Positions 47,093 to 57,984 of a stretch of 64,000 nucleotides of DNA are shown here, piece by piece. The notes beneath the pieces are model-generated. The model was not told where the DNA came from. It saw only the letters and a list, made by a program, of their open reading frames with translations, and searched no databases. The stretch comes from an uncultured Schlesneria sp. (GTDB lineage: Bacteria > Planctomycetota > Planctomycetia > Planctomycetales > Planctomycetaceae): NCBI GenBank assembly GCA_903904835.1, contig CAIVEI010000102.1, positions 1-64,000 of the forward strand, given 5' to 3'. Each line of letters begins with the position of its first letter. The stretch's first letter is position 1. The translations under genes and the position numbers were made by a program.

Positions 47093-48559
47093 ATGACCAT
47101 AGAAGCTGATGATGACCGAAAGCCATTATTGCAGGATCGCAGCTTCTGGGGGTTGAATCTGACTCAGTTTTTCGGAGCATTCAACGATAATCTGTTCAAG
47201 CAGCTTGTGATGCTTGATTGTCTTGATCAGGCAAGTCAGGGTGGTCGTGACTTGCAAGGATTGGGACTCGTGTTGTTCTCGATCCCGTTTATTGCAATTT
47301 CTGGATATGCCGGGTTCCTGTCGGACCGATTTAGCAAGCGGACGATCATCGTCCTTTGCAAACTGGCCGAAGTTGTGATTGTGCTGCTGGGAATGATTGG
47401 GTTTCTGATTCATAGCCTTCCATTTCTATTGGCCGTCTTGTGTTTAATGGGGGCTCACAGTGCGTTCTTCGGTCCATCAAAATACGGCATTCTGCCGGAA
47501 ATGCTTCGTGCAAAAGACTTGCCGCGCGCGAATGGGATGATGCTGATGGCGACGTTTCTTGCGATCATTTTTGGGCTAACGGCAGCGGGGACTGCAAAAC
47601 ATTTTTTTCCAGACACTCTTTGGTTGGCGAGCCTGCCCTGTCTGATTATTTCAGTCATGGGGTTGTCAACGTCGCTGGTGGTTCGTTCGACACCGGTGGC
47701 TCAACCGGGCCTGAAATTCGATGCGACATCACTGCTGATGGCTCCTGAGACTCGGAGACTGTTGCGCGACCAGCCAAAACTCTTTGGCGTGTTATTGATG
47801 TCGTCCGTCTTCTGGTTCGTAGGTGGAACAATCTATCCTCCAGCGATCAATGCTTTGGGGAAAGAGCAGTTTCACATGAATGACTTAATAACCGGTGTTC
47901 TTGCCGCGACGACCGGGGTTGGAATTGCCGTTGGTTGTGTCGTTGCAGGAATATTGTCGAAAGATCGCGTTCGGGGTTGGATTGTTCGAACCGGGGCGTG
48001 GGGGATCACGTTAAGCCTGTTGCTACTGGCACTACCTGGCCCCGGTTGGAATGCCGTTCGGGAAGAAATCCGTGAGCTTAAACTGCGTTTGCCATCCAAG
48101 GCTGACGCGAAGGTCGTCGCGGACCATTCCGTTGGGGCGACTGCAGAGAGATCAGACGGTGGACAAATTAACCCCGCGAAAACGAGTGATGTTGAACCTC
48201 GTCAATTTGAAAACTCGGCCGATCGTTTCTACCGGGGAACGATGCTTGGACCATATGGAAGTGCATTGGCTTTAATTTCTGTCGGTTTGTTTGCTGGTTT
48301 CTACAGTGTTCCTTTGCAAGTCTATTTGCAATCGACGGCGCCCGTGGAGCAAAAGGGACGCATCATCGGTGCGAACAATCTGATCAACTGGATTGGAATT
48401 GCGTCGGCAGGAGGCGTCTGCTTTCTGGGTCGGATTGTGCTCGTTGACTGGCTGATGCTTCCCTACGCGTCGCTCTTTAGCCTTGCTGCAGCACTGATGC
48501 TACCCGTCGCCCTATTTTACAAACCACCAGAAGCACAGATTGGAACCGCCACTCGATAA
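47093..48559 (+). CDS. MFS transporter, lysophospholipid transporter LplT-like
   Basis: The 488-residue membrane protein opens with FWGLNLTQFFGAFNDNLFKQLV, the characteristic start of LplT and of the transporter half of Aas-type fusions, followed by the SDRFSKRTIIVLCKLAEV loop and about 12 helices. LplT flips lyso-phospholipids into the cytoplasm for re-acylation. Here the acyltransferase half of Aas is absent. A charged insert near residues 320-380 (RELKLRLPSKADAKVVADH) separates two membrane blocks. ATG 47093 lacks a strong ribosome site; ATG 46844 in the same frame has one, so an 83-residue extension is possible. Confidence 0.85.
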   Translation: MTIEADDDRKPLLQDRSFWGLNLTQFFGAFNDNLFKQLVMLDCLDQASQGGRDLQGLGLVLFSIPFIAISGYAGFLSDRFSKRTIIVLCKLAEVVIVLLGMIGFLIHSLPFLLAVLCLMGAHSAFFGPSKYGILPEMLRAKDLPRANGMMLMATFLAIIFGLTAAGTAKHFFPDTLWLASLPCLIISVMGLSTSLVVRSTPVAQPGLKFDATSLLMAPETRRLLRDQPKLFGVLLMSSVFWFVGGTIYPPAINALGKEQFHMNDLITGVLAATTGVGIAVGCVVAGILSKDRVRGWIVRTGAWGITLSLLLLALPGPGWNAVREEIRELKLRLPSKADAKVVADHSVGATAERSDGGQINPAKTSDVEPRQFENSADRFYRGTMLGPYGSALALISVGLFAGFYSVPLQVYLQSTAPVEQKGRIIGANNLINWIGIASAGGVCFLGRIVLVDWLMLPYASLFSLAAALMLPVALFYKPPEAQIGTATR

Positions 48560-48729
48560 ATGAAGGGATATCGATATGTACAAAATCCACCCAGAATGTT
48601 TAATCGGATGGGTTTGCGCAACTTGAAATTGTTTGCCTAAGCTGCCACGATCCCGCTTGGAAAAGGAGTTCCCCCTTGGCGAATCGGGAACTTCGATTTG
48701 TGGTCACTCGTTAATTCCGAGGTGAGAAG

Positions 48730-49074
48730 ATGCGAACGATTCAACTGGCATCGATTTTTGCGTTGGTTTTTTTGGCAAATTGTGTATCAGTCAAGGCTGA
48801 GTGTCCCCCTTGGCGTCCATGTGGACCGGGGAGTCCCGCAGGTGGAAACCGCTTAATCCCACAGGGTTTTTACGGGGCGGATTTCCGTCCCGCCTGTGCC
48901 GCGCACGACGCCTGCTATACAGGTAGTGGCTTCTCGCGCAGTGAGTGTGACCGTCAGTTCCTCTGTAACATGCAAGCGGCCTGTGACTGTTCTTCAAACC
49001 CGCGAGCCTGTTACCGGAAGGCTCGTTTCTATTACAACACCGCACGGCTTTTTGGCGGCAGTATGTATCGATAG
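48730..49074 (+). CDS. Secreted phospholipase A2-like small protein
   Basis: The 114-residue protein has a signal peptide (TIQLASIFALVFLANCVSVKA). The mature part is Cys-rich with CAAHDACYTGSGFSRSECDRQFLC, matching the PLA2 active-site pattern C-x2-HD-x-C in which His acts as base and Asp binds calcium. Many other cysteines probably form disulfides. Secreted PLA2 hydrolyses the sn-2 ester of phospholipids; in bacteria such small PLA2-like domains are rare. The glmM-like gene starts 13 bp after the stop on the same strand. Confidence 0.8.
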   Translation: MRTIQLASIFALVFLANCVSVKAECPPWRPCGPGSPAGGNRLIPQGFYGADFRPACAAHDACYTGSGFSRSECDRQFLCNMQAACDCSSNPRACYRKARFYYNTARLFGGSMYR

Positions 49075-49087
49075 GCAAGGAATCGAA

Positions 49088-50434
49088 ATGTCGGAACGGA
49101 TTCTCAGTATCTCGGGATTGCGCGGCATTGTTGGTGACGGATTAGATCCCGAGTATGTGACTCGATTTGCTGCTTCGTTGGGGACCATTGTCAACGGCGG
49201 GGCCGTGGTCCTTTCACGCGACGGGCGTTCAACGGGCGAGATGTTGCGTCACGCCGTCGTCGCCGGATTAATGGCAACCGGTTGCAAAGTTCTCGATCTG
49301 GGAATCGCATCGACACCGACTTGTGGTGTGATGGTTACGGCACTCGGTGCTGCGGGGGGATTACAACTGACCGCCAGCCACAACCCGATTGAGTGGAATG
49401 GGCTTAAGCCGTTTTCTCCTCAAGGTTCGGTCTTTGATAAGGGAACGGGCGAGCGACTGTTGACGGTTATCAACAGCTCGCCCTCTTATCGACCGTGGTC
49501 GGGGTTGGGTTCAGTCCAGATGGTTGCCGACCCCAACAGCGAACATCAAAGACGCGTTTTCAAACTGGTTGATGTCGCGGCGATTCGAGCAAGAAAGTTT
49601 AAAGTCGTTCTCGATTGTAATCACGGTTCGGGAAGTGTTTTAGGCCCGCAATTGCTTCGCGAACTTGGCTGCGACGTGGTTGTGATGGGCGGAATTGCGG
49701 ATGGTCAATTTGAACATCCAGCCGAACCCCTGAAGGATAATCTGACAACGCTGATGGCGGCCGTTGTGGCGAACGGAGCGGATGTTGGGTTCGCTCAAGA
49801 CCCGGATGCCGACCGTCTGGCTATCGTCGATAACACGGGACGGTACATTGGCGAAGAATTGACTCTAGGTCTTGCTGTTGATCATGTCTTGTCCCGCAAG
49901 ACGGGGCCCGTCGTTGTTAACGGTTCGACAAGCCGTGTCACGGCGGATCTTGCTGCGAAATACGGATGTGCATTTCATCGTTCGCACGTTGGTGAAGCGA
50001 ACGTTGTTGCGAAGATGCAAGAAGTGAATGCGTTGATTGGCGGTGAAGGGAATGGTGGCGTCATTGAACCGCAAGTCGGTTTTGTTCGCGACAGTTTCGT
50101 CAGTATGGCGTATGTTCTGGACGGCCTTGTTGTTCGACGCACATCACTTGCCGCCTGGGTCGATACGCTGCCGCAATACACGATTGTCAAAGACAAATTG
50201 CATTGTCCTCGGGAACGAGTCAGCGCCGCGTGTGCGGCATTGCGCGCAGCCTATCAGAGTGCAACAGCGACCGAGGGAGACGGGTTGCGACTCGATTGGA
50301 CTGACCGCTGGGTTCAAGTTCGAGCCAGTAATACCGAGCCAATCATCCGCGTAATTGCAGAAGCACCAGACAATGAAAGAGCCAAATCGCTTTGCGCGGA
50401 AGCGATTGCATTAGCAAAAAATGCCGTCAAATAA
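49088..50434 (+). CDS. glmM: Phosphoglucosamine mutase / phosphomannomutase family
   Basis: The 448-residue alpha-D-phosphohexomutase starts at ATG 49088 after AAGGAA. All four active-site loops are present: the phosphoserine loop TASHNP, the metal loop DPDADRLA, the sugar loop GEGNGGV and the phosphate loop RASNTEP. GlmM converts glucosamine-6-P to glucosamine-1-P for cell-wall and envelope sugar synthesis. The loops cannot by themselves separate GlmM from phosphomannomutase or phosphoglucomutase, so the symbol is a best guess. Confidence 0.88.
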   Translation: MSERILSISGLRGIVGDGLDPEYVTRFAASLGTIVNGGAVVLSRDGRSTGEMLRHAVVAGLMATGCKVLDLGIASTPTCGVMVTALGAAGGLQLTASHNPIEWNGLKPFSPQGSVFDKGTGERLLTVINSSPSYRPWSGLGSVQMVADPNSEHQRRVFKLVDVAAIRARKFKVVLDCNHGSGSVLGPQLLRELGCDVVVMGGIADGQFEHPAEPLKDNLTTLMAAVVANGADVGFAQDPDADRLAIVDNTGRYIGEELTLGLAVDHVLSRKTGPVVVNGSTSRVTADLAAKYGCAFHRSHVGEANVVAKMQEVNALIGGEGNGGVIEPQVGFVRDSFVSMAYVLDGLVVRRTSLAAWVDTLPQYTIVKDKLHCPRERVSAACAALRAAYQSATATEGDGLRLDWTDRWVQVRASNTEPIIRVIAEAPDNERAKSLCAEAIALAKNAVK

Positions 50435-50696
50435 TTGATATGTTTATGATGTATCACAACAAAGTGCAGTTTGAATCGTTTTTTATTTCGGAATCTTCAC
50501 AGAGAATTCTTCGGATTTGATAGAGACTCGATTGACCGAATCGACGTTGGAGCTTAGTGTTCGCTTTAGATGGTACGGACGACCCTCTCCGCGGTAATCG
50601 CGGCTTCCGACATCGGTCAGCATGACTGATCTGTTGGAGCAGTGATCCTCGGAACCCGCTGAATGCGGCAGATCACTTTTAGTCACGGAGGACTCG

Positions 50697-52037
50697 ATGG
50701 CGGCATCCACGCCGAGCACTCGCTCGAAGTTGTTTGTTCTCGATACGAACGTCATTCTTCACGACGCTGGCTGCCTCTGGAATTTCAAAGAACACGATAT
50801 TGCCGTCCCGATTACGGTCCTCGAAGAGTTAGACCGATTCAAAAAAGGGAACGAAGACATCAACTTTCAGGCGCGGGCGTTTCTTCGCCGGCTGGATGAC
50901 CTGACAAGCGATGTGCTCACGGATGATGGAACGTCTCTTGGTCCAGGGCTCGGGAAGATTCGCGTCGTCCTCAAAGGCGATCACGGCGATGAATTGAAAA
51001 AGGCCTTCTTCAGTGATGCTCCTGATCATCGAATTCTCGATATCTCGCTGACCCTTCAGGATCTGGAACAGCCGCGATCGGTGATCCTCGTGACAAAGGA
51101 TACAAATCTGCGGCTCAAGGCGAAGTCGATGGGACTACCTGCCCAGGACTATAACAGCGACAAGGTCGAAAGTTTCGACAAACTTTACACCGGCAAGCGT
51201 CAGGTGACAGATCTTCCTTCTGAATTGATCTCAGAGTTCTTTATCAACAGCGGATATGTTGGTACAGACCGCCTCCCAATGGTAGAAGAGCCGATTGCCA
51301 ACGAGAATTTCATCCTGCGAAATGGTTCGAAATCAGTTCTGGCGACGTATCATGCCACCGAGAAGAAATACTCACGTCTCGAAAAGGTGACGGCGGCCGG
51401 CGTCACTCCGCGTAATGCCGAGCAGTCCTTTGCCCTGAGTGCTCTGATGGACGACTCGATCAAGCTGGTCACGATTGGCGGAAAAGCGGGTTCGGGAAAA
51501 ACGCTGCTTGCAATGGCAGCGGCCCTCGAATGCCGGTCTCGCTACCGACAGACGCTGCTGGCTCGCCCAGTCGTTCCGCTCAGTAACCGCGATCTTGGCT
51601 TCTTGCCAGGTGACATCAACGCCAAGCTCGATCCCTACATGCAGCCCCTTTACGACAATCTGTCGGTGATGTGTGCCCATCTCGGCGAGTCCGATGTCCG
51701 CTCGAAGCTGGATGATCTGCTCGTCAAGTATAAACTGGAAGTCACTCCGCTTGCATACATCCGAGGACGCAGTTTGCAGCGAGTATTCTTCATCGTTGAC
51801 GAAGCGCAGAATCTCACCCCGCACGAAGTGAAGACCATTATCACTCGGGCAGGGGAGGGGACCAAGATTGTGTTGACGGGCGACATTCAGCAAATCGATC
51901 ATCCGTATCTCGATTCGCTTTCCAATGGACTGAGCTATCTGATTAACCGCATGGTTGGTCAACCGATTTATGCTCACGTGACATTGGAAAAAGGCGAACG
52001 ATCTGCCCTGGCAGAATTGGCGAGCAACTTGCTTTGA
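50697..52037 (+). CDS. phoH2: PIN domain-PhoH ATPase fusion (PhoH2 type)
   Basis: The 446-residue protein starts at ATG 50697 shortly after GGAGG. The N-terminal PIN ribonuclease domain ([29 protein letters not shown]) spans about residues 10-150. The PhoH ATPase follows with Walker [10 protein letters not shown] and Walker [13 protein letters not shown], then TGDIQQID. PhoH2 proteins are ATP-dependent RNA helicases/ribonucleases, in mycobacteria linked to a toxin-antitoxin-like operon; no antitoxin-sized gene precedes this one with confidence. Family B repeat copy 2 follows the stop. Confidence 0.93.
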   Translation: MAASTPSTRSKLFVLDTNVILHDAGCLWNFKEHDIAVPITVLEELDRFKKGNEDINFQARAFLRRLDDLTSDVLTDDGTSLGPGLGKIRVVLKGDHGDELKKAFFSDAPDHRILDISLTLQDLEQPRSVILVTKDTNLRLKAKSMGLPAQDYNSDKVESFDKLYTGKRQVTDLPSELISEFFINSGYVGTDRLPMVEEPIANENFILRNGSKSVLATYHATEKKYSRLEKVTAAGVTPRNAEQSFALSALMDDSIKLVTIGGKAGSGKTLLAMAAALECRSRYRQTLLARPVVPLSNRDLGFLPGDINAKLDPYMQPLYDNLSVMCAHLGESDVRSKLDDLLVKYKLEVTPLAYIRGRSLQRVFFIVDEAQNLTPHEVKTIITRAGEGTKIVLTGDIQQIDHPYLDSLSNGLSYLINRMVGQPIYAHVTLEKGERSALAELASNLL

Positions 52038-52050
52038 CCGGGATCGTTCA

Positions 52051-52126
52051 TTAGCCCGAGTTCCAAGCGAGGGATCTTATTCCTGTTAAAACGAAGAGAA
52101 GATCCCTCGCTTGCGCGTCGGGCTAA
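52051..52126. repeat. Palindromic intergenic repeat, family B copy 2
   Basis: It begins TTAGCCCGAG, passes AAGCGAGGGATCTT, and ends GATCCCTCGCTTGCGCG-TCGGGCTAA. The right half matches copy 1 at 25371-25435. The left arm is imperfect. It fills the gap between the convergent phoH2-type and alcohol dehydrogenase genes. Confidence 0.8.
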
Positions 52127-52139
52127 CGTTAGAACATCG

Positions 52140-53159
52140 TCAATTCTTCAGCACGATGCGATATCTTGCTTTACCTGAGCGCAGGTGCTCGATGGCGTCG
52201 TTGACTTTCGACATCGGGAATGTTTCGGTCACAGGCGCAATGTTGTGCCGCGCGCAGAAGTCGATCATCTGTTTCGTGGTTGTCGGACTGCCGAGCGGCG
52301 ATCCAGAAACCGACTTTTGTCCCATGATTAACGGAAATGCTTCGACCGATATCGGTTCTGCAATGGCACCGACCGTATGGAAGCGGCCTTTGGGTGCCAG
52401 GCACGTGATATACGCCTGCCAGTCGAGCGTCACATTCACCGTCGAGATAATCAGGTTCAAACTTCCTGCAATGTCGGCCAACTGCTTTTCATCACGGGAA
52501 TTCACGACTCGATGTGCTCCCAGTTTCATGGCCTCTGCCGTCTTTGAGTCACTCGATGAGAATGCGATGACCTCGCAACCCCATTTGTTAATAAACTGTA
52601 GCGCCATATGTCCCAGGCCGCCGATCCCGATCACGCCAACGCGATCAGTCGGCTTGATGTCGAATTGGACGAGGGGATTGAATACCGTTAATCCGCCACA
52701 GAACAACGGGCCAGCTTTTGAATGATCGACTGTTTCGGGTATCGGTGTCGCCCAGACCCAATGACAACGGACGCGATCCGCAAACCCGCCATGTCGTCCA
52801 ATAATTGTCTCTTCGCGACCAGCCGGATTTGTACAGAGATTGTGGTTACCCGAAAGGCATTGTTGGCAACTCATGCAGCTTCCTGAAAACCAGCCCAGGC
52901 CAACTCGGTCTCCGACTTTCACGTTCTTGACGTGGTCTCCGGCAGCAACGATGGTTCCGACAATCTCGTGTCCAGGGACGAACGGGTATTGGCTGAATCC
53001 CCATTCATTGTCCAGCATCGACAGGTCCGAATGGCAGATCCCGCAATAACTGACAGCAATTTCAACCTGCTCTTCTTTCAACGGGCCGGGATCGAATTCA
53101 AATGGCTTCAGTTCTCCAGCGGCTGAGGTGGCTGCATACGCTTTGAATGTTGTCGACAT
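52140..53159 (-). CDS. Zinc-dependent NADP alcohol dehydrogenase (CAD/YahK type)
   Basis: The 339-residue medium-chain dehydrogenase has the catalytic zinc motif GICHSDLSM and GHEIVGTI, the structural zinc cysteines in SCMSCQQCLSGNHNLC, and the Rossmann motif GIGGLGHMALQF. Layout and text fit cinnamyl-alcohol-dehydrogenase-like aldehyde reductases such as YahK, which reduce a range of aldehydes with NADPH. It is soluble and sits alone on its strand between the phoH2-type and phosphatase genes. Confidence 0.93.
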   Translation of the reverse strand: MSTTFKAYAATSAAGELKPFEFDPGPLKEEQVEIAVSYCGICHSDLSMLDNEWGFSQYPFVPGHEIVGTIVAAGDHVKNVKVGDRVGLGWFSGSCMSCQQCLSGNHNLCTNPAGREETIIGRHGGFADRVRCHWVWATPIPETVDHSKAGPLFCGGLTVFNPLVQFDIKPTDRVGVIGIGGLGHMALQFINKWGCEVIAFSSSDSKTAEAMKLGAHRVVNSRDEKQLADIAGSLNLIISTVNVTLDWQAYITCLAPKGRFHTVGAIAEPISVEAFPLIMGQKSVSGSPLGSPTTTKQMIDFCARHNIAPVTETFPMSKVNDAIEHLRSGKARYRIVLKN

Positions 53160-53433
53160 GGGGCTGTCTTTCTTATTGAGCCTGGAAATTCTTCAATGCG
53201 TTAACACGCATGACAATCATAGGCCGATGAATTGGTACGGCAATTCCAAGAATCCGTTAATCGTGTTTGCGACTTTCCTCTTGCAGAACAAACGGACTAC
53301 ATTGGTGGTGTTTTTTTGTGATAGCAAATCGATGCATGTTAACCATCAATAAGTCGCCTCTTTGAATGGGCCGTTCGTTCCGCAATCGGGGCGAAAATAT
53401 CTCAGAGTCATTTCGGTCGCAGGAATGAAGACA

Positions 53434-54726
53434 ATGACGAATGAAAAAACGATATTTGAACAGACGCCATGGCAGCAGCGGCTCGACGTGATCGTCGACA
53501 TCATGATGGACATGAGTCGTCATACCGATCCGCAAGCCATGGTTCGCTCGTACGGAGATAAGATGCAGCAACTTCTCTCTGTCGATCGCCGAATCTCGCT
53601 CAGTCGACGCGGGTTGGAGGCTCCTTTTTATCGAGTTACTCGCAGCACGACATGGACGGAGGACGTGAATCCCTGGCAAGAAAAGAATCGATTACCGCTA
53701 TTCGAAGGAGGACTTCTCGCCAGGTTGATCCACGGTAATCAAACCGTGTTAATCGAAGACATTGAATTTTCGGCCGATGAACCCGCCTACGAATTCCTCG
53801 CAGGGCACAGGTCGTTGCTCGCTATCCCCCTTTACGATCAAGGGGTCGCCATGAACATGGTGATCATGTTGCAACGAGAAGCGCAAGGTTTCGACCCGGA
53901 GCAAATTCCAGACATCGTTTGGCGTAGCAATCTGTTTGGGCGTGCGACGAATAACCTGGTCCTGAAAGAGGAACTGAGTCGAGCCTATCACGATCTGGAT
54001 CGTGAGATGAAAGTTGTTGGCCAGATTCAACGATCTCTGTTGCCAGCCGAATTGCCAAAAATCCCTACGCTTGACCTGGCTGCATATTATCAGCCAGCTC
54101 AACGCGCGGGTGGCGACTATTACGACTTCTTTCCAATGCCCGACGATCAATGGGGGATCTTTATCGCCGATGTCAGCGGGCACGGTACCCCCGCAGCCGT
54201 ACTCATGGCAGTCACTCATTGCATCGCTCATACGCATCCTGGGCCACCTCTTCCGCCTGGAAAGTTACTTGAGTATCTCAATGGCCACCTGTCAGCCAAG
54301 TACGTCGGCATGAACGCAACATTCGTTACGGGGTTTTATGGCATCTACGATCCGAAAAGCCGCGTCTTGACTTACGCCTGCGCGGGACACAACCCGCCAA
54401 GGATCAAGCGTTGTCAAGATGGTTCGCTGTTGTCACTGGATCAGGCTGGTGGGCTTCCGCTAGGCGTCATTGATGACACGTCTTACGAAGAGGCTCGGTT
54501 ACAGCTTCAACGGGGAGACCAGATCATTTTCTATACCGATGGCATTACTGAAGCGCAGAGTATTGACGGTACTTTCTTTGGAACGAATCGTCTGGATGAT
54601 GAACTGGCAAAGTGTTCATTCCAGGCAGACGCATTAATGAAATCGGTTTTGCGATCGGTTGAACTGTTTGCGAACGGGCGACCTGCTGATGACGACCGAA
54701 CCATGATCGTCGCACGAGTGATTTAA
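53434..54726 (+). CDS. PP2C-type SpoIIE/RsbU serine phosphatase with GAF-like domain
   Basis: The protein is about 430 residues from ATG 53434, nine bases after AGGA; ATG 53425 is an alternative. An N-terminal GAF-like domain (about residues 15-170, with LFEGGLLARLIHGNQTVLIEDI and RSLLAIPLYDQG) precedes a short coiled coil and the phosphatase domain. Metal-site motifs are intact: GGDYYDFF, DVSGHGTPAAVLMA, YTDGITEA and DDRTMIVA. RsbU-type phosphatases dephosphorylate anti-anti-sigma proteins in partner-switching systems. It ends 47 bp from the RND pump, convergently. Confidence 0.92.
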   Translation: MTNEKTIFEQTPWQQRLDVIVDIMMDMSRHTDPQAMVRSYGDKMQQLLSVDRRISLSRRGLEAPFYRVTRSTTWTEDVNPWQEKNRLPLFEGGLLARLIHGNQTVLIEDIEFSADEPAYEFLAGHRSLLAIPLYDQGVAMNMVIMLQREAQGFDPEQIPDIVWRSNLFGRATNNLVLKEELSRAYHDLDREMKVVGQIQRSLLPAELPKIPTLDLAAYYQPAQRAGGDYYDFFPMPDDQWGIFIADVSGHGTPAAVLMAVTHCIAHTHPGPPLPPGKLLEYLNGHLSAKYVGMNATFVTGFYGIYDPKSRVLTYACAGHNPPRIKRCQDGSLLSLDQAGGLPLGVIDDTSYEEARLQLQRGDQIIFYTDGITEAQSIDGTFFGTNRLDDELAKCSFQADALMKSVLRSVELFANGRPADDDRTMIVARVI

Positions 54727-54773
54727 GATCTGTGATCACAGTGTGCCCGCTGATCCTGCATTCAAAAGGAATG

Positions 54774-57700
54774 CTACTCTTCTTGTCGGTTGACCCGTCC
54801 AAATGCCAGATAAATCGGTGGCAGCAGGAACAGGTTGAGAATTGTCGATGTGACCAGTCCGCCGAGAATCACAATTGCCATCGGGTATTCGATTTCGTGG
54901 CCGGGAAGATTGCCGCCCCAGACGAGCGGGACCAATGCCAGACCCGTGGCAAGGACGGTCATGAGGATTGGTGCCAGGCGTTCTTCAGAACCTCGTTGAA
55001 CAAGCGCCGCACCAAACGGTTCTCCTTCCTGTTCTTCCAGGTGCCGATAATGACTGACCAGCATGATGCCATTGCGAGCTGCGATGCCGAGCACTGTTAC
55101 GAAACCGACCATTGATCCCAGCGAGACGATCCGATTGTCGAGAAGAACTCCAGCGACACCGCCGAACAGTGCAAACGGAAGGGTCAAAAACACGATTGCC
55201 GTCAGTTTCCACGAACGAAAATCGACATGCAAAAGCAGCAGGATGCCAATCATGGAAAGAAAGCCAAGCGCGACCAGACGAATTCGGGATTCTGCCAATG
55301 CGGCGTATTCACCTAAAAACTCAGGGTGATAACCTTGTGCAAAATCAAGTTTCTTCACAGCCTCTTCAATTTCACGAGCAACTGACCCGAGATCCCGGTC
55401 TTTGACGTTGCATGTAATGTCGATTCGTCGCGAAGCCTTTTCGTGCTTGATTTCGTTGGGAGCGGGCAATACCTGAATATCAGCCAGATCACCTAAGGGG
55501 ACTTGGCCCCCTCCATTTGGGACGTCAACCAGAATTCCCTGAAGCGATGTAATGTCAGTTCGCAGTTCTGGTGTTCCCCAGACGACGACGTCGGTCGTCT
55601 TCTGGTCACCGTAGATCTCGCCGACCTTTGTCCCTTTAATGAGCGTCGCGACGGCCCGTCGAATTTGACCGGCCGTCAGACCGAAGCGGGTCACTGCATT
55701 CGGACGAAGCCGAACTTGAATTTGCGGTACGAGCACCTGCGACTCCACCTGCAAATCCTTGACTCCCTTGACCTGGTTCATTGTGGCATAGACTTCTTGA
55801 GCTTTGGCGCGGAGCACCGTCAGATCCGTGCCGTAGACTCGCACAACGATACTGGCTCCGGCACCGGACAAAACTTCCTTGATTCGCTCTTTAAGATACG
55901 TGAGGACGTCGCGTTTGAGGCCTGGATAGCCATTAATAACCTCTTCGATCTTGACGATCGTTTTATCCAGGTTCACTTCGGGATCAACACTGATCCAAAG
56001 CTCCGTAAAGTTCGGACCGACGACTTCGTCCGCCACTTCGGCTCGACCAATGTGAGAACCAAAGTTGCGAACCCCGGGGATTGCTCGAAGTTCACGGCTG
56101 ACTTGAACGGTGATCCGTTGCATCGACTCCAGTGAACTCCCTGGTTTTTCCACCCAGTGCATCAGGAAGTCGGTCTCTTTGAAACTTGGAAGATGTTCTT
56201 GTCCCAGTCTTAACGCTCCGAATGCCGTCGATACGAACATGGCGATGATCAGACCGATCGCGAGAACGGGGCTCTTGATCCAGAACGGAAGAATCTTGCC
56301 GTAAATCCCTTTCAAAAACTGTGCAAGCGGTGCTTCGTGGTGGTCCTTCGTGGAACCTGGCAACAGCATCAACGAGAGTGCCGGGGTGACCGTCAGCGCG
56401 ACCAAAAGCGACGCGAGAATCGCCAGAATGTAGGCAATTGCCAGTGGTCTGAAGAACGCCCCTGAAATCCCGTCCAGAAATAAAACCGGCAAGAAGACAA
56501 GCGTCACAATCAAGCTGGCGTAGACAACGGCACTACGAACTTCCAGCGACGCCTGAAGAACGACTTGAAAGGGAGAAAGAGGTTTCTCAAGGCTTCGATT
56601 CAGCGTGAGTCGTCTCAGAATGTTTTCGACATCGATAATGGCATCATCAACCACTTCACCCAGTGCGATCACCAATCCGGCAATCACCATGGTGTTGATT
56701 GTTGATCCGGTGTAATAGAGAGCGAGAGCCGCTGAGATCAACGATAAAGGAATTGCGGTCAGGCTGATCAATGATGTCCGCCAGTCGAACAGAAACACCA
56801 GCAGAATGATGATGACCAGGAGGCACCCCACACCCATCGCGTGCCGTAGATTGTGTAGTGATCGTTCGATGAATGTTGCCGGGCGAAAGATTGTTGGATC
56901 AATATCAACGCCTTTCAGGCCAGGACGCAATTCTTCCAGCGCTGCTTCGACCTTTTGAGTCACTTCAAGCGTATTGCCCCACGGTTGCTTTTCGACAATC
57001 AGCAATAAGCCAGGTCCGTCATTGATGACCGCATCGCCGATCGGAAGTGGATGACCTTCAACGATATTGGCGACGTCCCGCAAAAGAATTGGCGAGCCAG
57101 ACCGGTAATCGACGATCGCCGCTCCCAGGTCTTCGGGGTTGTCCACTCCCGTCATCTGACGGACAGCAATACGCTGGTTGGGTGTGTCGACAAATCCACC
57201 TCCACTGAGAGCCACACTGTCGGCAACTGCACGCTGAACAGCATCGAGTGTCACCGAATGAGCCCGTAATTCTTCCGGGTTGACCAGCACTTGGAGTTGA
57301 CGATCTCGTTGACCCCAGATGGCGACGTTGGCTACGCCTTGGATCGCCATCAGGTTCGGCCGGATCGTCCATTTTGCGAGTTCGCTGATCTCCATCTGGG
57401 TCATCGTCTTCGAAGTCACGCCGATCTTCAGAACGCGACTCGTCGACGATAACGGTGAAAGCATCACCGGAGCGTGGGCGATGACAGGGAGCCGGCTTGC
57501 TTCCATGGCCAGTCGCTCTTGTACGAATTGGCGCGCTCGAACCAGGTCCGTGCCTCGAGGAAAAATCAGTACGACGGACGACAATCCCAGCACTGATTTT
57601 GATCTCAACGTCTTGAGCCAGGGTGTCCCTTTCAGTCCGTTTTCGAGCGGGATCGTAATCAGGCTCTCAACTTCTTCCGTCGATAACCCCGGTGCCTCGG

Positions 57701-57848
57701 TCTGGATTTCGACGAGTGGCTCAGCAAATTCGGGAAAGACATCCAGTGGGGCTGTTCGGAGCGTTAGTGTACCGACTACGACGAGCACGATCGACGCGGC
57801 AAGTACCATTACTCGAAGTTTTAACGATGTCGAGACGAGCCAATTCAT
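54774..57848 (-). CDS. RND family efflux pump, CusA/CzcA heavy-metal type
   Basis: The 1024-residue inner-membrane pump starts at ATG 57848 (an in-frame TTG lies at 57860). It has the RND pattern of helices plus two large periplasmic loops. The text [27 protein letters not shown] near the start and the [14 protein letters not shown] channel motif in helix 4 are typical of the HME/CusA group. With the adaptor encoded just upstream and a TolC-like outer protein (not here), it exports metal ions or other compounds using the proton gradient. The substrate cannot be fixed from sequence. Confidence 0.93.
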   Translation of the reverse strand: MNWLVSTSLKLRVMVLAASIVLVVVGTLTLRTAPLDVFPEFAEPLVEIQTEAPGLSTEEVESLITIPLENGLKGTPWLKTLRSKSVLGLSSVVLIFPRGTDLVRARQFVQERLAMEASRLPVIAHAPVMLSPLSSTSRVLKIGVTSKTMTQMEISELAKWTIRPNLMAIQGVANVAIWGQRDRQLQVLVNPEELRAHSVTLDAVQRAVADSVALSGGGFVDTPNQRIAVRQMTGVDNPEDLGAAIVDYRSGSPILLRDVANIVEGHPLPIGDAVINDGPGLLLIVEKQPWGNTLEVTQKVEAALEELRPGLKGVDIDPTIFRPATFIERSLHNLRHAMGVGCLLVIIILLVFLFDWRTSLISLTAIPLSLISAALALYYTGSTINTMVIAGLVIALGEVVDDAIIDVENILRRLTLNRSLEKPLSPFQVVLQASLEVRSAVVYASLIVTLVFLPVLFLDGISGAFFRPLAIAYILAILASLLVALTVTPALSLMLLPGSTKDHHEAPLAQFLKGIYGKILPFWIKSPVLAIGLIIAMFVSTAFGALRLGQEHLPSFKETDFLMHWVEKPGSSLESMQRITVQVSRELRAIPGVRNFGSHIGRAEVADEVVGPNFTELWISVDPEVNLDKTIVKIEEVINGYPGLKRDVLTYLKERIKEVLSGAGASIVVRVYGTDLTVLRAKAQEVYATMNQVKGVKDLQVESQVLVPQIQVRLRPNAVTRFGLTAGQIRRAVATLIKGTKVGEIYGDQKTTDVVVWGTPELRTDITSLQGILVDVPNGGGQVPLGDLADIQVLPAPNEIKHEKASRRIDITCNVKDRDLGSVAREIEEAVKKLDFAQGYHPEFLGEYAALAESRIRLVALGFLSMIGILLLLHVDFRSWKLTAIVFLTLPFALFGGVAGVLLDNRIVSLGSMVGFVTVLGIAARNGIMLVSHYRHLEEQEGEPFGAALVQRGSEERLAPILMTVLATGLALVPLVWGGNLPGHEIEYPMAIVILGGLVTSTILNLFLLPPIYLAFGRVNRQEE

Positions 57849-57906
57849 AAACAATTCCAACGGTCAACGGATTTCAGAGTTTGGGTGCCACACGGATGTC
57901 AGTTTT

Positions 57907-57968
57907 CGTAGCTGCAGCTTCCAGCCTCCGCCTCTTTTTTACTTCTGCGGCTGAAAGACGCAGCTACG
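57907..57968. repeat. Palindromic element between the RND adaptor and pump genes
   Basis: Imperfect 20-bp inverted arms (CGTAGCTGCAGCTTCCAGCC and a 17/20 complementary right arm) flank a 22-bp centre. It sits inside an apparent operon, so it may tune pump expression. Confidence 0.7.
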
Positions 57969-57984
57969 GCTTGCGAGTGCTCGC

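Noticed and set aside
50483-50755. Minus-strand small gene upstream of the PhoH-type gene
   Set aside because: No ribosome site at its possible starts and it overlaps the start of the PhoH-type gene; retained only as a remote possibility of a 46-residue peptide.
55503-57954. Long plus-strand frames opposite the RND pump gene
   Set aside because: They are shadows of the well-supported pump frame, with no start signals or domains.
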